From positions 1 through 8,725 of the forward strand of contig JAFOLN010000050.1 in assembly GCA_017419325.1 (NCBI GenBank): 8,725 nt of DNA, given 5' to 3'. The DNA is from Clostridia bacterium. GTDB taxonomy: Bacteria; Bacillota; Clostridia; Oscillospirales; RGIG577. The translations under genes and the position numbers were made by a program. The notes beneath the pieces were generated by a model that worked only from the letters and a program-made list of their open reading frames with translations, was not told the DNA's origin and did no database searches. Shown piece by piece: positions 1 to 6,375 of this stretch (position 1 is the first letter of the stretch; each line of letters opens with the position of its first letter).

Positions 1-2043
1 GTTTTAAGAAATAAACAGTCCGGCCGCCTTCGCGGTATAGAGGGCGCGGTGGCCGATCTTTTCACGGTGGAGGAACGCTTCGCCGCCGCTGTTGAAACGG
101 CGCTGGGCGGCGCGGTTCAGAATATTGCCGTGCAGGATGAAGAAGCGGCGAAGGCCGCAATAAAGCTTTTGAAGGAAACGAAGAGCGGACGCGCCACGTT
201 CCTGCCGCTTACGTCGGTAAGAGGGCAACGGCACAGCTTCGACGCGCTTTCCCGCCATAAGGGCTTTATAGCCTGCGCCTTCGATACGATAAAATGCGAC
301 AAAAAATACGACGGAATCTTTCTTTATCTTCTGGGGCGCACCGCGCTTTTTGAGGATATAGACAGCGCGGTGGCCGCGTCGAAGGCCACGGGCTACAAGA
401 CGCGCGCGGTCACCCTTGACGGCCAGCTCATAAACGCGGGCGGCAGCCTTACGGGCGGCAGCCTCGCAAGGAACGCGGGACTCGTCACCCGCACGGCGCA
501 GACGGCCCGCATAAGAGAGGAGTGCGCCGAAAACGAAAAGACGATGGAGCGCATGAAGGCGGCGCTTTCGCGGCAAGGAGCGCTCATTGAGGAGAACAAA
601 CAAAAAACCGAGTCGCTGGACGCCGAGCTTCGCGCCCTTTCGGACGACGCGGGAAAGAATAAAAGCGAGGGCGAGTTCTTACGGCGAAGCCTTTCGGAGG
701 CTGAAGCGGCACGAAGCGCCGCGGCGCGCGAACAGGCCGACGCGTCAAGCCTCATGAGAACGGACGAGGAGTCGAAGGCAAAGCTTGAGGGCGAGCTTAA
801 TGCGCTTGAGGCGCGGCTTTCCGATGAAAATACCCGCCTTATAAAGACGGAGGACGAAAGAAAACAGACGGAGGACGCCGAAAAGGCGGCGGGAAACAGG
901 CTTTCCGAGGCAAAACTTTCGTTTGAGCTTAAAAGAAAGGACCTTGAGGCCGCAAGAGCGCGTCTTAAGTCATATGAAGAGAAGGGCGGCGAGATAATCG
1001 AGGAGAGCGCCGCTATACAAAGCGAGGCCGAGAGCCTGCAGCGTAAGAACGAAGAGCTTAAAGAGAAAATCGAAGAGGCGAAGGCCCGGTGCAAAAGCAT
1101 GGAGGCCGACATCGCCGATACGGAGGCGAAGCTTAGGTCCATGACGGACGAAAAGCTTTCGCTTGAGGGCGAGAACAATAAGCTCGTCCGAAAGCAGCGA
1201 GAACTTTCGGAGCTTACGGGACAGCTTGAGCGCGAGCTTGTAAGGCTTGAAACGAAGCTTGAGTCGGCGTCGGGACGCATAGAGGATACGGCGTCGAAGC
1301 TTTGGGAGGCGTATGAGCTTACGCCGGCCACGGCGGGCGAATATGTGCTGTCCCAGGATGAAGTGTCAAGCTCCCGCGCCCAGTCGCTTGCCGCGGACTT
1401 AAGGCGGCGCATAAACGCGCTGGGAAGCATAAACGCCGACGCCATCGAGGAGTACGCCGAGGTAAAGGAGAAGCTTGATTTTCTAAAGCTTCAGACGGAC
1501 GACCTTATAAAGGCGAAGGGCAGCCTTGAGAGCATAGTTTCCGGGCTAACGCGGCGCATGAGGGAGATATTCTCCCGGGAGTTCAAGGTGATAAACAAGA
1601 ACTTCGCCGAGACCTTTGAGGAGCTTTTCGGCGGCGGCCGCGCGTGGCTGGAGCTTGAGGACGAAAACGACGTTTTAGGCTGCGGCATAGAGATACACGT
1701 CCAGCCCCCGGGAAAGAATGTAAAGAGCATTTCGCTCCTTTCCGGCGGCGAGCAGGCGTTCACGGCGATAGCCGTGCTGTTCGCCATGCTGAAAATACGT
1801 CCCGCGCCGTTCTGCGTGCTGGACGAGGTGGAGGCCGCCCTCGACGAGGTGAACGTGGTAAGGTTCGGACATTATATAGAGACCTTTAAGGAAAAGACGC
1901 AGTTCGTGGTAATAACGCACAGGCGCGGCACTATGGAATTTGCCGACATGCTCTACGGCGTTACGATGCAGGAAAAGGGCGTGTCGAAGCTTATCTCCAT
2001 AAACGTGCGCGACGCCGCGCGGCAGATGAATATAGAGGATTAA
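1..2043 (+). CDS. smc: Chromosome partition protein SMC, C-terminal part (5' end outside window)
   Basis: SMC is the ATPase of the Smc-ScpAB condensin that compacts and segregates the chromosome. The reading frame is open from base 1, so the first ATG-like codon near 49 is internal and the gene is cut by the window edge. About 680 residues are present; family members are near 1,190, so the N-terminal ATPase half with Walker A and the outgoing coiled coil are missing. Visible residues 1 to about 160 are the hinge (VADLFTVEERF, ALGGAVQNIAV, GRATFLPL, then GGSLTGGS at 147-154). About 165-545 is charged Glu/Lys/Ala/Leu-rich coiled coil. The C-terminal head carries the ABC signature LSGGEQ (580-585), Walker B FCVLDEVEAALDE with the D-E pair at 608-609, and the H-loop histidine at 640 in ITHRRGT. 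The stop is 11 bases before ftsY, the usual partner. The frame is intact throughout. Confidence 0.97.
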   Translation, partial: VLRNKQSGRLRGIEGAVADLFTVEERFAAAVETALGGAVQNIAVQDEEAAKAAIKLLKETKSGRATFLPLTSVRGQRHSFDALSRHKGFIACAFDTIKCDKKYDGIFLYLLGRTALFEDIDSAVAASKATGYKTRAVTLDGQLINAGGSLTGGSLARNAGLVTRTAQTARIREECAENEKTMERMKAALSRQGALIEENKQKTESLDAELRALSDDAGKNKSEGEFLRRSLSEAEAARSAAAREQADASSLMRTDEESKAKLEGELNALEARLSDENTRLIKTEDERKQTEDAEKAAGNRLSEAKLSFELKRKDLEAARARLKSYEEKGGEIIEESAAIQSEAESLQRKNEELKEKIEEAKARCKSMEADIADTEAKLRSMTDEKLSLEGENNKLVRKQRELSELTGQLERELVRLETKLESASGRIEDTASKLWEAYELTPATAGEYVLSQDEVSSSRAQSLAADLRRRINALGSINADAIEEYAEVKEKLDFLKLQTDDLIKAKGSLESIVSGLTRRMREIFSREFKVINKNFAETFEELFGGGRAWLELEDENDVLGCGIEIHVQPPGKNVKSISLLSGGEQAFTAIAVLFAMLKIRPAPFCVLDEVEAALDEVNVVRFGHYIETFKEKTQFVVITHRRGTMEFADMLYGVTMQEKGVSKLISINVRDAARQMNIED

Positions 2044-2054
2044 GGAGCAGGATC

Positions 2055-3002
2055 ATGTCATTTTTTAAAAAGCTTGCAGAAGGACTTAAAAAGACGAAAA
2101 AATCGCTTTTCGGCTCGCTGGGCTCGGTGGCGCGGGGCTTTTCCAAAGTGGACGACGATTTGTTCGACGAATTTGAGGAAACGCTCATCATGGCCGACGT
2201 GGGAGTGAACACCTCCCTTGAGATAATGGACAGGCTGAGAGAAAAGGTCAAGGAAGACAGAATAAAGGAGCCCATGGAGGCCGTAGAGGCCTTAAAGACC
2301 ATCATGGCCGGCATGATAGACGACGAGGACAGCGCCCTTAAAACGGGCACGAAGCCGTCCGTAATACTTGTCATCGGTGTAAACGGCGTGGGAAAGACCA
2401 CGTCCATAGCAAAGATAGCCCATTACCTTAAGGGGCAGAAGAAAAAAGTCATCCTTGGCGCGGCGGATACCTTCCGTGCCGCGGCCATCGACCAGCTTAT
2501 GATATGGGCTGACCGCGTTGGAGTTGACATAATAAAGCAGAGCGAGGGCGCGGACCCCGCCTCCGTCGTATTCGATACGATAGCGGCGGCCAAATCCCGC
2601 GGAGCCGACGTTATAATCTGCGACACGGCGGGAAGGCTCCACAATAAAAAGAACCTCATGAACGAGCTTGAAAAGATATTCCGCGTCATCGCGCGGGAGC
2701 TGCCCGACGCGGACAAGGAAGTGCTTTTAGTGCTTGACGCGACGACGGGACAGAACGCGCTCAATCAGGCGAAGGAGTTCAAATCCGCCGCCGACATCAC
2801 TGGCATAGTGCTCACGAAGCTTGACGGCACCGCGAAGGGCGGCATAATCTTCGCCGTAAAGAACGAGCTGGACGTTCCGGTGAAGTTCATCGGCGTGGGC
2901 GAGGGCATGGACGATATGCAGCCGTTCGACGGAAAGCAGTTCGTTGACGCCATCTTCGCAAAGGACGAGGAGGACGAGAACGCCGGGGAGGAGCAGGCAT
3001 GA
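2055..3002 (+). CDS. ftsY: Signal recognition particle receptor FtsY
   Basis: FtsY is the SRP receptor GTPase. At the membrane it docks Ffh-ribosome-nascent chain complexes for cotranslational insertion of membrane proteins. The 315 residues hold a short lysine/phenylalanine-rich N-terminus (MSFFKKLAEGLKKTKKSLFG), likely an amphipathic membrane-binding helix, then the helical N domain (about 30-95) and the SRP-type GTPase: G1 GVNGVGKT 108-115, insertion-box DTFRAAA 138-144, G3 DTAGR 190-194, G4 TKLDG 254-258 and GVGE 280-283. The long acidic A domain of E. coli FtsY is absent, as is normal for Gram-positive homologues. The last 14 residues are a strongly acidic tail (KDEEDENAGEEQA). The ATG is preceded by AAGGAG (2042-2047), which overlaps the smc stop, at a 7-base spacing. 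The stop overlaps the rdgB start as ATGA, so the two are probably translationally coupled. Confidence 0.98.
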   Translation: MSFFKKLAEGLKKTKKSLFGSLGSVARGFSKVDDDLFDEFEETLIMADVGVNTSLEIMDRLREKVKEDRIKEPMEAVEALKTIMAGMIDDEDSALKTGTKPSVILVIGVNGVGKTTSIAKIAHYLKGQKKKVILGAADTFRAAAIDQLMIWADRVGVDIIKQSEGADPASVVFDTIAAAKSRGADVIICDTAGRLHNKKNLMNELEKIFRVIARELPDADKEVLLVLDATTGQNALNQAKEFKSAADITGIVLTKLDGTAKGGIIFAVKNELDVPVKFIGVGEGMDDMQPFDGKQFVDAIFAKDEEDENAGEEQA

Positions 3003-3589
3003 AAATAATCGCCGCCACGAACAACAAGGGAAAACTCATGGAGATAGAGGAGATAACAAGAAATCTCGATATCGTTGTGCGCTCCCTTTCGGACGAGGGC
3101 ATAAAGGTGGAGTTCGAGGAGACGGGCACGACCTTTGAGGAGAACGCGCTCATAAAGGCGCGCACGGTGCGCTCCATAACGAACGCGCCCGTACTGTCCG
3201 ACGATTCCGGCCTTGAGGTGGACGCGCTTTTCGGCGCGCCGGGCGTATACACGTCCCGCTATGCGGGCGAGGGCGCGACGGACGACGAGAACATAGACAA
3301 GCTCCTTTTTGCCATGAAGGACGTAAAGAACGAAAAAAAGCGCACGGCGCGGTTCGTCTGCGCCCTTGCGTATATAGACGAAAAGGGCGAAGAGCACATA
3401 TACAGAGGCGAATGCGAGGGACGGCTTACCTTTGAGCGAAAGGGAAAGGACGGCATGGGCTACGACCCGGTTTTCTATTATCCGCCCTATAAAATGACGT
3501 TCGCCGAGTGCAGCCATGAGATGAAGAACGCGGTGAGCCACCGCAGCGCGGCGCTTAAAAAGTTTTTCGAAGACGTAAAAATAAAATAA
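2999..3589 (+). CDS. rdgB: XTP/dITP diphosphatase (RdgB/HAM1 family)
   Basis: This house-cleaning enzyme hydrolyses non-canonical purine triphosphates (dITP, ITP, XTP) to monophosphate and pyrophosphate, keeping deaminated bases out of DNA and RNA. The 196 residues are the usual family length. Visible motifs: the N-terminal TNNKGK (7-12), TTFEENA (44-50) with the metal-binding glutamate, SDDSGLEVDAL (67-77) with the conserved aspartates, PGVYTSRYAG (81-90), GMGYDPVF (152-159) and the C-terminal SHR (180-182) that contacts the base. The start ATG overlaps the ftsY stop (ATGA). A GGAGGAG at 2987-2993 lies inside the last ftsY codons, 5 bases from the start, so both SD-directed initiation and coupling are possible. 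Ten of its twelve isoleucine codons are ATA. Placement between ftsY and yhbY joins two otherwise familiar Firmicute gene blocks. Confidence 0.97.
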   Translation: MKIIAATNNKGKLMEIEEITRNLDIVVRSLSDEGIKVEFEETGTTFEENALIKARTVRSITNAPVLSDDSGLEVDALFGAPGVYTSRYAGEGATDDENIDKLLFAMKDVKNEKKRTARFVCALAYIDEKGEEHIYRGECEGRLTFERKGKDGMGYDPVFYYPPYKMTFAECSHEMKNAVSHRSAALKKFFEDVKIK

Positions 3590-3608
3590 CGACGAAAGGA
3601 AAGATACT

Positions 3609-3896
3609 TTGCTTACGAGTAAACAAAGAGCACACCTTCGCAGTCTTGCGAACGGCATAGATACCATATTCCAGGTGGGAAAATCGGACATAAAGGACAC
3701 CCTCATAACGCAGACCGACGAGGCGCTTGAGGCGCGGGAGCTTATAAAGATAAGAGTTCTTGAAACGTCGGGCCTGTCTGCGCGGGAGGCGGCAGAGGAG
3801 CTTGCGGACGCGACGGGCGCCGAGGTGGTGGCCGTCATCGGCAGCCGCATGATCCTTTACAGAGAGTCGAAAAAGAACAAAAAGATCGTGCTTTAA
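3609..3896 (+). CDS. yhbY: YhbY/YqeI family ribosome-associated RNA-binding protein
   Basis: This is a small CRM-domain (YhbY/CRS1) RNA-binding protein; E. coli YhbY associates with pre-50S particles. The 95 residues begin MLTSKQRAHLRSLA, matching the usual family N-terminus, which supports the TTG start at 3609. AAGGA at 3596-3600 stands 8 bases upstream. Conserved features: DTIFQVGK (18-25), EALEARELIKIRV (38-50), VVAVIGSRMILYRES (73-87) and a basic KKNKK stretch near the end. The glycine-rich loop, usually GKxG, reads GKSD here (24-27), with aspartate in place of the second glycine. The gene follows rdgB by 19 bases and precedes nadD by 15. The yhbY-nadD-yqeK order is common in Firmicutes, where it often follows obg, which is not here. 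Confidence 0.95.
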   Translation: MLTSKQRAHLRSLANGIDTIFQVGKSDIKDTLITQTDEALEARELIKIRVLETSGLSAREAAEELADATGAEVVAVIGSRMILYRESKKNKKIVL

Positions 3897-3911
3897 GGCG
3901 GGGATGTTTTT

Positions 3912-4526
3912 ATGGAAAAGGGTCTTAACACGGTAATTTTAGGCGGCACCTTCAACCCCATACATAACGGCCACATCCACGCGGCGCGGGAGGTATTGAG
4001 CCGCCTTTCGCCCGACGCGCTGGTGCTTATGCCCGCGGGCATACCGCCGCACAAGCGGGTGGAGAACGAGGCGGAGCTGAGGCGTCACCGCTATGAGATG
4101 ACGCGCCTTGCCGCAATGGACGAGCCCCGCTTCTTTGTAAGCGACATAGAGCTTAAAAACGAGGGCGTAAGCTACACCGTGGACACGCTTCATACGTTCA
4201 TGAAGCTGTACGAGCCGAAAAGCATTTCGCTTATTTTGGGCACGGATATGTTTTTAAGCTTTGAAAAGTGGAAAAGTTATGATAAAATATTTGATATATG
4301 CTCTCTTATTGTGCTTCCGCGCTTTAAGGGAGGCATATCCGAGATAGAAAAAAAGCGCGACCGCGACTTTCAGAAGTGGCGCGACAGGATAACGGTAATC
4401 GACGCCGAGGTCATAGAAGTTTCCTCGACCATGATAAGAGAAACGGTGCGTGAGGGCGGCAGGATAGACGAATACGTTCCCCGCCGCGTGGCGCAGTATA
4501 TATATGAAAACGGATTGTACCGTTAA
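3912..4526 (+). CDS. nadD: Nicotinate-nucleotide adenylyltransferase NadD
   Basis: NadD transfers AMP from ATP to nicotinic acid mononucleotide to make deamido-NAD, a core step of NAD synthesis. The 204 residues show the nucleotidyltransferase fold: GGTFNPIHNGH (11-21) with the HxGH-type ATP site, AGIPPHK (42-48), SYTVDTL (87-93), the ILGTDMF loop (108-114), FEKW (117-120) and the C-terminal SSTMIR (171-176), equivalent to the ISSTxIR signature. The ATG at 3912 has GGGGA (3900-3904) 7 bases upstream. An ATG-like triplet at 3904 is out of frame. The interval around 4243-4310 is noticeably AT-rich compared with the rest and contains a promoter-like element, listed separately. The gene lies just ahead of yqeK, its usual partner. 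Confidence 0.97.
   Translation: MEKGLNTVILGGTFNPIHNGHIHAAREVLSRLSPDALVLMPAGIPPHKRVENEAELRRHRYEMTRLAAMDEPRFFVSDIELKNEGVSYTVDTLHTFMKLYEPKSISLILGTDMFLSFEKWKSYDKIFDICSLIVLPRFKGGISEIEKKRDRDFQKWRDRITVIDAEVIEVSSTMIRETVREGGRIDEYVPRRVAQYIYENGLYR
4261..4288 (+). promoter_or_regulatory. Candidate sigma-A promoter inside nadD
   Basis: TTGAAA at 4261-4266 (five of six to TTGACA) is followed, after 16 bases, by TAAAAT at 4283-4288 (five of six to TATAAT). TG sits at 4280-4281 in the extended -10 position. The element falls in a local AT-rich patch within an otherwise GC-rich gene and points toward yqeK, whose start is about 280 bases downstream. The codons read FEKWKSYDKIFDIC, so part of the AT content could come from the protein sequence alone. 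Only sequence resemblance supports this call. Confidence 0.35.
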
Positions 4527-4536
4527 GGCATTACCC

Positions 4537-4554
4537 GCGCAAGGTTTTTTGCGC
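4537..4554 (+). other. Small hairpin in the nadD-yqeK gap
   Basis: GCGCAA (4537-4542) and TTGCGC (4549-4554) form a perfect 6-bp inverted repeat around a GGTTTT loop. No T-run follows directly, so it is not a standard intrinsic terminator. It ends 5 bases before the yqeK GGAGG and leaves that site free. It might stabilise or process the transcript between the two genes. Confidence 0.4.
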
Positions 4555-4571
4555 ACGGCGGAGGCGTTTTT

Positions 4572-5123
4572 ATGGATTATGAAAGCATTGTAAAGATAGT
4601 GTCGGAAAGCCTGAGCGAAAAACGCTTTAAGCATTCCGAGGGAGTCGCCGATACGGCGGTGAAGCTTGCAAGACAGTACGGCTGGGATGAAAACGAGGCG
4701 CGGCTTGCGGGCATACTTCACGATATAACGAAGGAGCTCGGTCCCGACGAGCAGAAGGCTCTTATGGAAAAGTACTCCATAACGCTGGATGAGGACGAAA
4801 AGGACGCGCCGAAGCTCTGGCACGCCATCACAGCGCCGCCCTACATATCGGAGCGCTTCGGCGTATCGGAGGACGTGGCGCGCTCGGTTCGCTACCACAC
4901 CACCGGCAGGGCGGGCATGAGCCTTCCCGAGAAGATAATATATCTTGCCGACTATGTGGAGCCCATGCGGGATTTCGACGGCGTGGAGAAACTCCGAAAA
5001 CTTACGTTTTCCGACATAGACGAGGCCATGAAGCTCGCGCTTCGCATGTCCGCGGAGGAAGTGAGACGAAACGGCAAGAAGGTACACCACAACACTTTGG
5101 AAGCGATTGAGTTCATGAAATAA
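4572..5123 (+). CDS. yqeK: YqeK family HD-domain diadenosine tetraphosphatase
   Basis: YqeK proteins are iron-dependent HD-domain hydrolases that split diadenosine tetraphosphate (Ap4A) symmetrically into two ADP, lowering a stress-linked nucleotide. The 183 residues hold the metal ligands of the family: H21 in KHSEGVADTA, the HD pair at 50-51 (GILHDITKE), H84 in KLWHA, H109 in RYHTTGR and D127 in IIYLADYVEPMR, followed by the closing VHHNTLEAIEFM near the C-terminus. The ATG has a clean GGAGG at 4560-4564, 7 bases upstream. The gene follows nadD by 45 bases, the widespread Firmicute arrangement, and ends 25 bases before the LCP gene. Assignment rests on the whole motif set, so confusion with general HD phosphohydrolases is unlikely. 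Confidence 0.95.
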   Translation: MDYESIVKIVSESLSEKRFKHSEGVADTAVKLARQYGWDENEARLAGILHDITKELGPDEQKALMEKYSITLDEDEKDAPKLWHAITAPPYISERFGVSEDVARSVRYHTTGRAGMSLPEKIIYLADYVEPMRDFDGVEKLRKLTFSDIDEAMKLALRMSAEEVRRNGKKVHHNTLEAIEFMK

Positions 5124-5131
5124 CATTATTC

Positions 5132-5146
5132 ATAGGAGGGTCCTAT
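5132..5146 (+). promoter_or_regulatory. Inverted repeat enclosing the LCP gene Shine-Dalgarno
   Basis: ATAGGA (5132-5137) and TCCTAT (5141-5146) pair perfectly around a GGG loop. The AGGAGG ribosome binding site of the LCP gene (5134-5139) lies in the left arm and loop. A run of T (5146-5150) follows immediately and leads into the TTG start at 5149. The stem is short and AU-containing, so only modest stability is expected. It may lower initiation on this gene, or act as a very weak terminator-like element. Confidence 0.45.
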
Positions 5147-5148
5147 TT

Positions 5149-6375
5149 TTGATAAAGCAGACAGGTGGAAAAAAGATGCCCCCTAAAAGGAAGCCGGCCG
5201 CAAAAGCGGCTGCGAAGGCGCCCGTAAGAACGGCCGCGAAAGCGCCTGTGAGGGCGACCGCGAAGGAAAAGAGACGGCACGCGAGAAAGCGCGTATCGGC
5301 GGTGTTCAACATAATCATTGTGATCGCCATAGTCATTTCCGCCGTAGTCGCCATAACGGCAGGCAGGGGACTTAATATAACATCGACGCCGGAGCCCGAC
5401 AATACGGACACGAGCCCGGGCACCCAGATATTCATAGACGACGCAAGCGCCGACAGAAAGCCGGGCGTATACAACATACTCGTATACGGCCGAGACAAGG
5501 TGAATCACAATTCCGACACCATAATGGTCGTGAACCTTGACGCGACGTCGGGCAAGATAAACATACTGCACGTGCCCCGCGATACGGTATACATAGACGA
5601 CAGCGGCCGCCAGCATAAGATAAACTACGTCTACGCGACCGAGGGACGCGAAGGCCTTAAAAAGGAGCTTCAGCAGCTTCTCGGCATAAGAATTGACAAG
5701 TACTGCAGCATAACGACCGACGCGTTCCGCGAGCTTGTTGACGAGATAGGCGGCGTCGAGATCGACGTGCCCCAGGACATGCAGTACGAGGACCCGTATC
5801 AGGATCTCGTCATCGACATAAAGGCGGGCAGGCAGGTGCTTAACGGCGAAAAGGCCGAGGGCTTCGTAAGGTTCCGCTCCGGCTACGCGGACGCCGACCT
5901 TGGCCGAATAAAGGCGCAGAAGCAGTTCATCGCGGCGTTCATAAAGACGCTGCTTAAACCGTCGAACATAGTAAACATTTCGGACATAGCGCAGATAGCC
6001 TTTGACCAGATTGAGACCGACCTTGAGCGGGGCGAGTTTTTATACCTTGCGCTTCAGGGCGCGACGATAGGCCTTTCCGACGCCACGTTCTATACGATAC
6101 CGGGCGAGAACTACGGCGCGAACTTCGCCATGTACCGGGACGAGGCCGCCGAGCTTATGAACAACTGCTTCAACGTATACACAACGCCCATAACGGCGGA
6201 CGATCTTGAGACTCTCGACTTTACGCATCAGCTCACCGAATCGGTGACCGACTATCAGGGCACCACGGCGCAGGAGTATGACAGCCAGACGCCCAGCGTA
6301 AGCTACGACGACTACAACGCGGGCTACGAGGACTCCTTCATTGAAGGCTATGAGGATTCCTATACGGAGGGATGA
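5149..6375 (+). CDS. LytR-CpsA-Psr (LCP) family cell wall polymer ligase with repeat-rich tails
   Basis: LCP proteins are membrane-anchored enzymes that attach wall teichoic acid or other glycopolymers from lipid carriers to peptidoglycan outside the cell. The 408 residues comprise a basic Ala/Lys/Pro cytoplasmic tail (1-48) with a tandem AAKAPVR repeat, one membrane segment (about 50-71, FNIIIVIAIVISAVVAI), a Thr/Pro/Asp linker (77-105), and the LCP domain: NILVYGRD (109-116), NSDTIMVV (121-128), HVPRDT (141-146), KINYVYA (157-163) and RFRSGYADADLGRIKAQKQF (241-260), which hold the conserved Asp and Arg residues. A tail with Tyr/Asp/Glu repeats ends the protein. The TTG start has AGGAGG 9 bases upstream. 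An ATG at 5176 (residue 10) with AGGTGG at 5163 is the alternative, and would keep every domain. The place between yqeK and rsfS is, as I recall, common in Clostridia. The polymer transferred cannot be told. Confidence 0.93.
   Translation: MIKQTGGKKMPPKRKPAAKAAAKAPVRTAAKAPVRATAKEKRRHARKRVSAVFNIIIVIAIVISAVVAITAGRGLNITSTPEPDNTDTSPGTQIFIDDASADRKPGVYNILVYGRDKVNHNSDTIMVVNLDATSGKINILHVPRDTVYIDDSGRQHKINYVYATEGREGLKKELQQLLGIRIDKYCSITTDAFRELVDEIGGVEIDVPQDMQYEDPYQDLVIDIKAGRQVLNGEKAEGFVRFRSGYADADLGRIKAQKQFIAAFIKTLLKPSNIVNISDIAQIAFDQIETDLERGEFLYLALQGATIGLSDATFYTIPGENYGANFAMYRDEAAELMNNCFNVYTTPITADDLETLDFTHQLTESVTDYQGTTAQEYDSQTPSVSYDDYNAGYEDSFIEGYEDSYTEG
5209..5256 (+). repeat. Tandem 24-base coding repeat, AAKAPVR units
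   Basis: Two adjacent 24-base units encode AAKAPVRT (5209-5232) and AAKAPVRA (5233-5256) in the cytoplasmic tail of the LCP protein. The protein units are nearly identical while several third codon positions differ, so the similarity is maintained at the protein level or the duplication is old. Confidence 0.75.
6322..6369 (+). repeat. Tandem 24-base coding repeat, GYEDS units
   Basis: Two adjacent 24-base units encode GYEDSFIE (6322-6345) and GYEDSYTE (6346-6369) at the extreme C-terminus of the LCP protein, preceded by the looser SYDDYNA. Two differences are silent (TAC/TAT, GAC/GAT) and others change F to Y and I to T. Confidence 0.75.

Noticed and set aside
393..1445. 350-codon open frame on the minus strand, serine-rich
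   Set aside because: It lies wholly antisense to the SMC hinge end and coiled coil. Its composition is what the reverse of Glu/Lys/Ala/Leu codons gives, and no known domain or upstream SD is apparent. Sense genes here rarely use TTA, CTA and TCA, which keeps antisense frames open.
49..2043. Taking the GTG at 49 as the true start of a 664-residue SMC-like gene
   Set aside because: The frame is open to base 1 and the preceding residues (GRLRGIEGA) look like normal hinge lead-in, so the gene is cut by the window edge rather than starting there.
2944..3138. 64-codon plus-strand frame over the ftsY-rdgB junction
   Set aside because: Out of frame with both well-supported genes; a Thr/Arg/Gly-rich shadow product.
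2765..3850. 361-codon open frame on the minus strand
   Set aside because: Crosses the antisense of ftsY, rdgB and yhbY, all clearly real. Low-complexity, no motif.
4254..5126. 290-codon open frame on the minus strand
   Set aside because: Antisense to the end of nadD and all of yqeK, which both have full motif sets. No recognisable product.
5131..5150. Intrinsic terminator between yqeK and the LCP gene
   Set aside because: The stem is only 6 bp with A-T ends and the T-run is five bases and overlaps the start codon. A ribosome binding site role fits better, though weak attenuation is not excluded.
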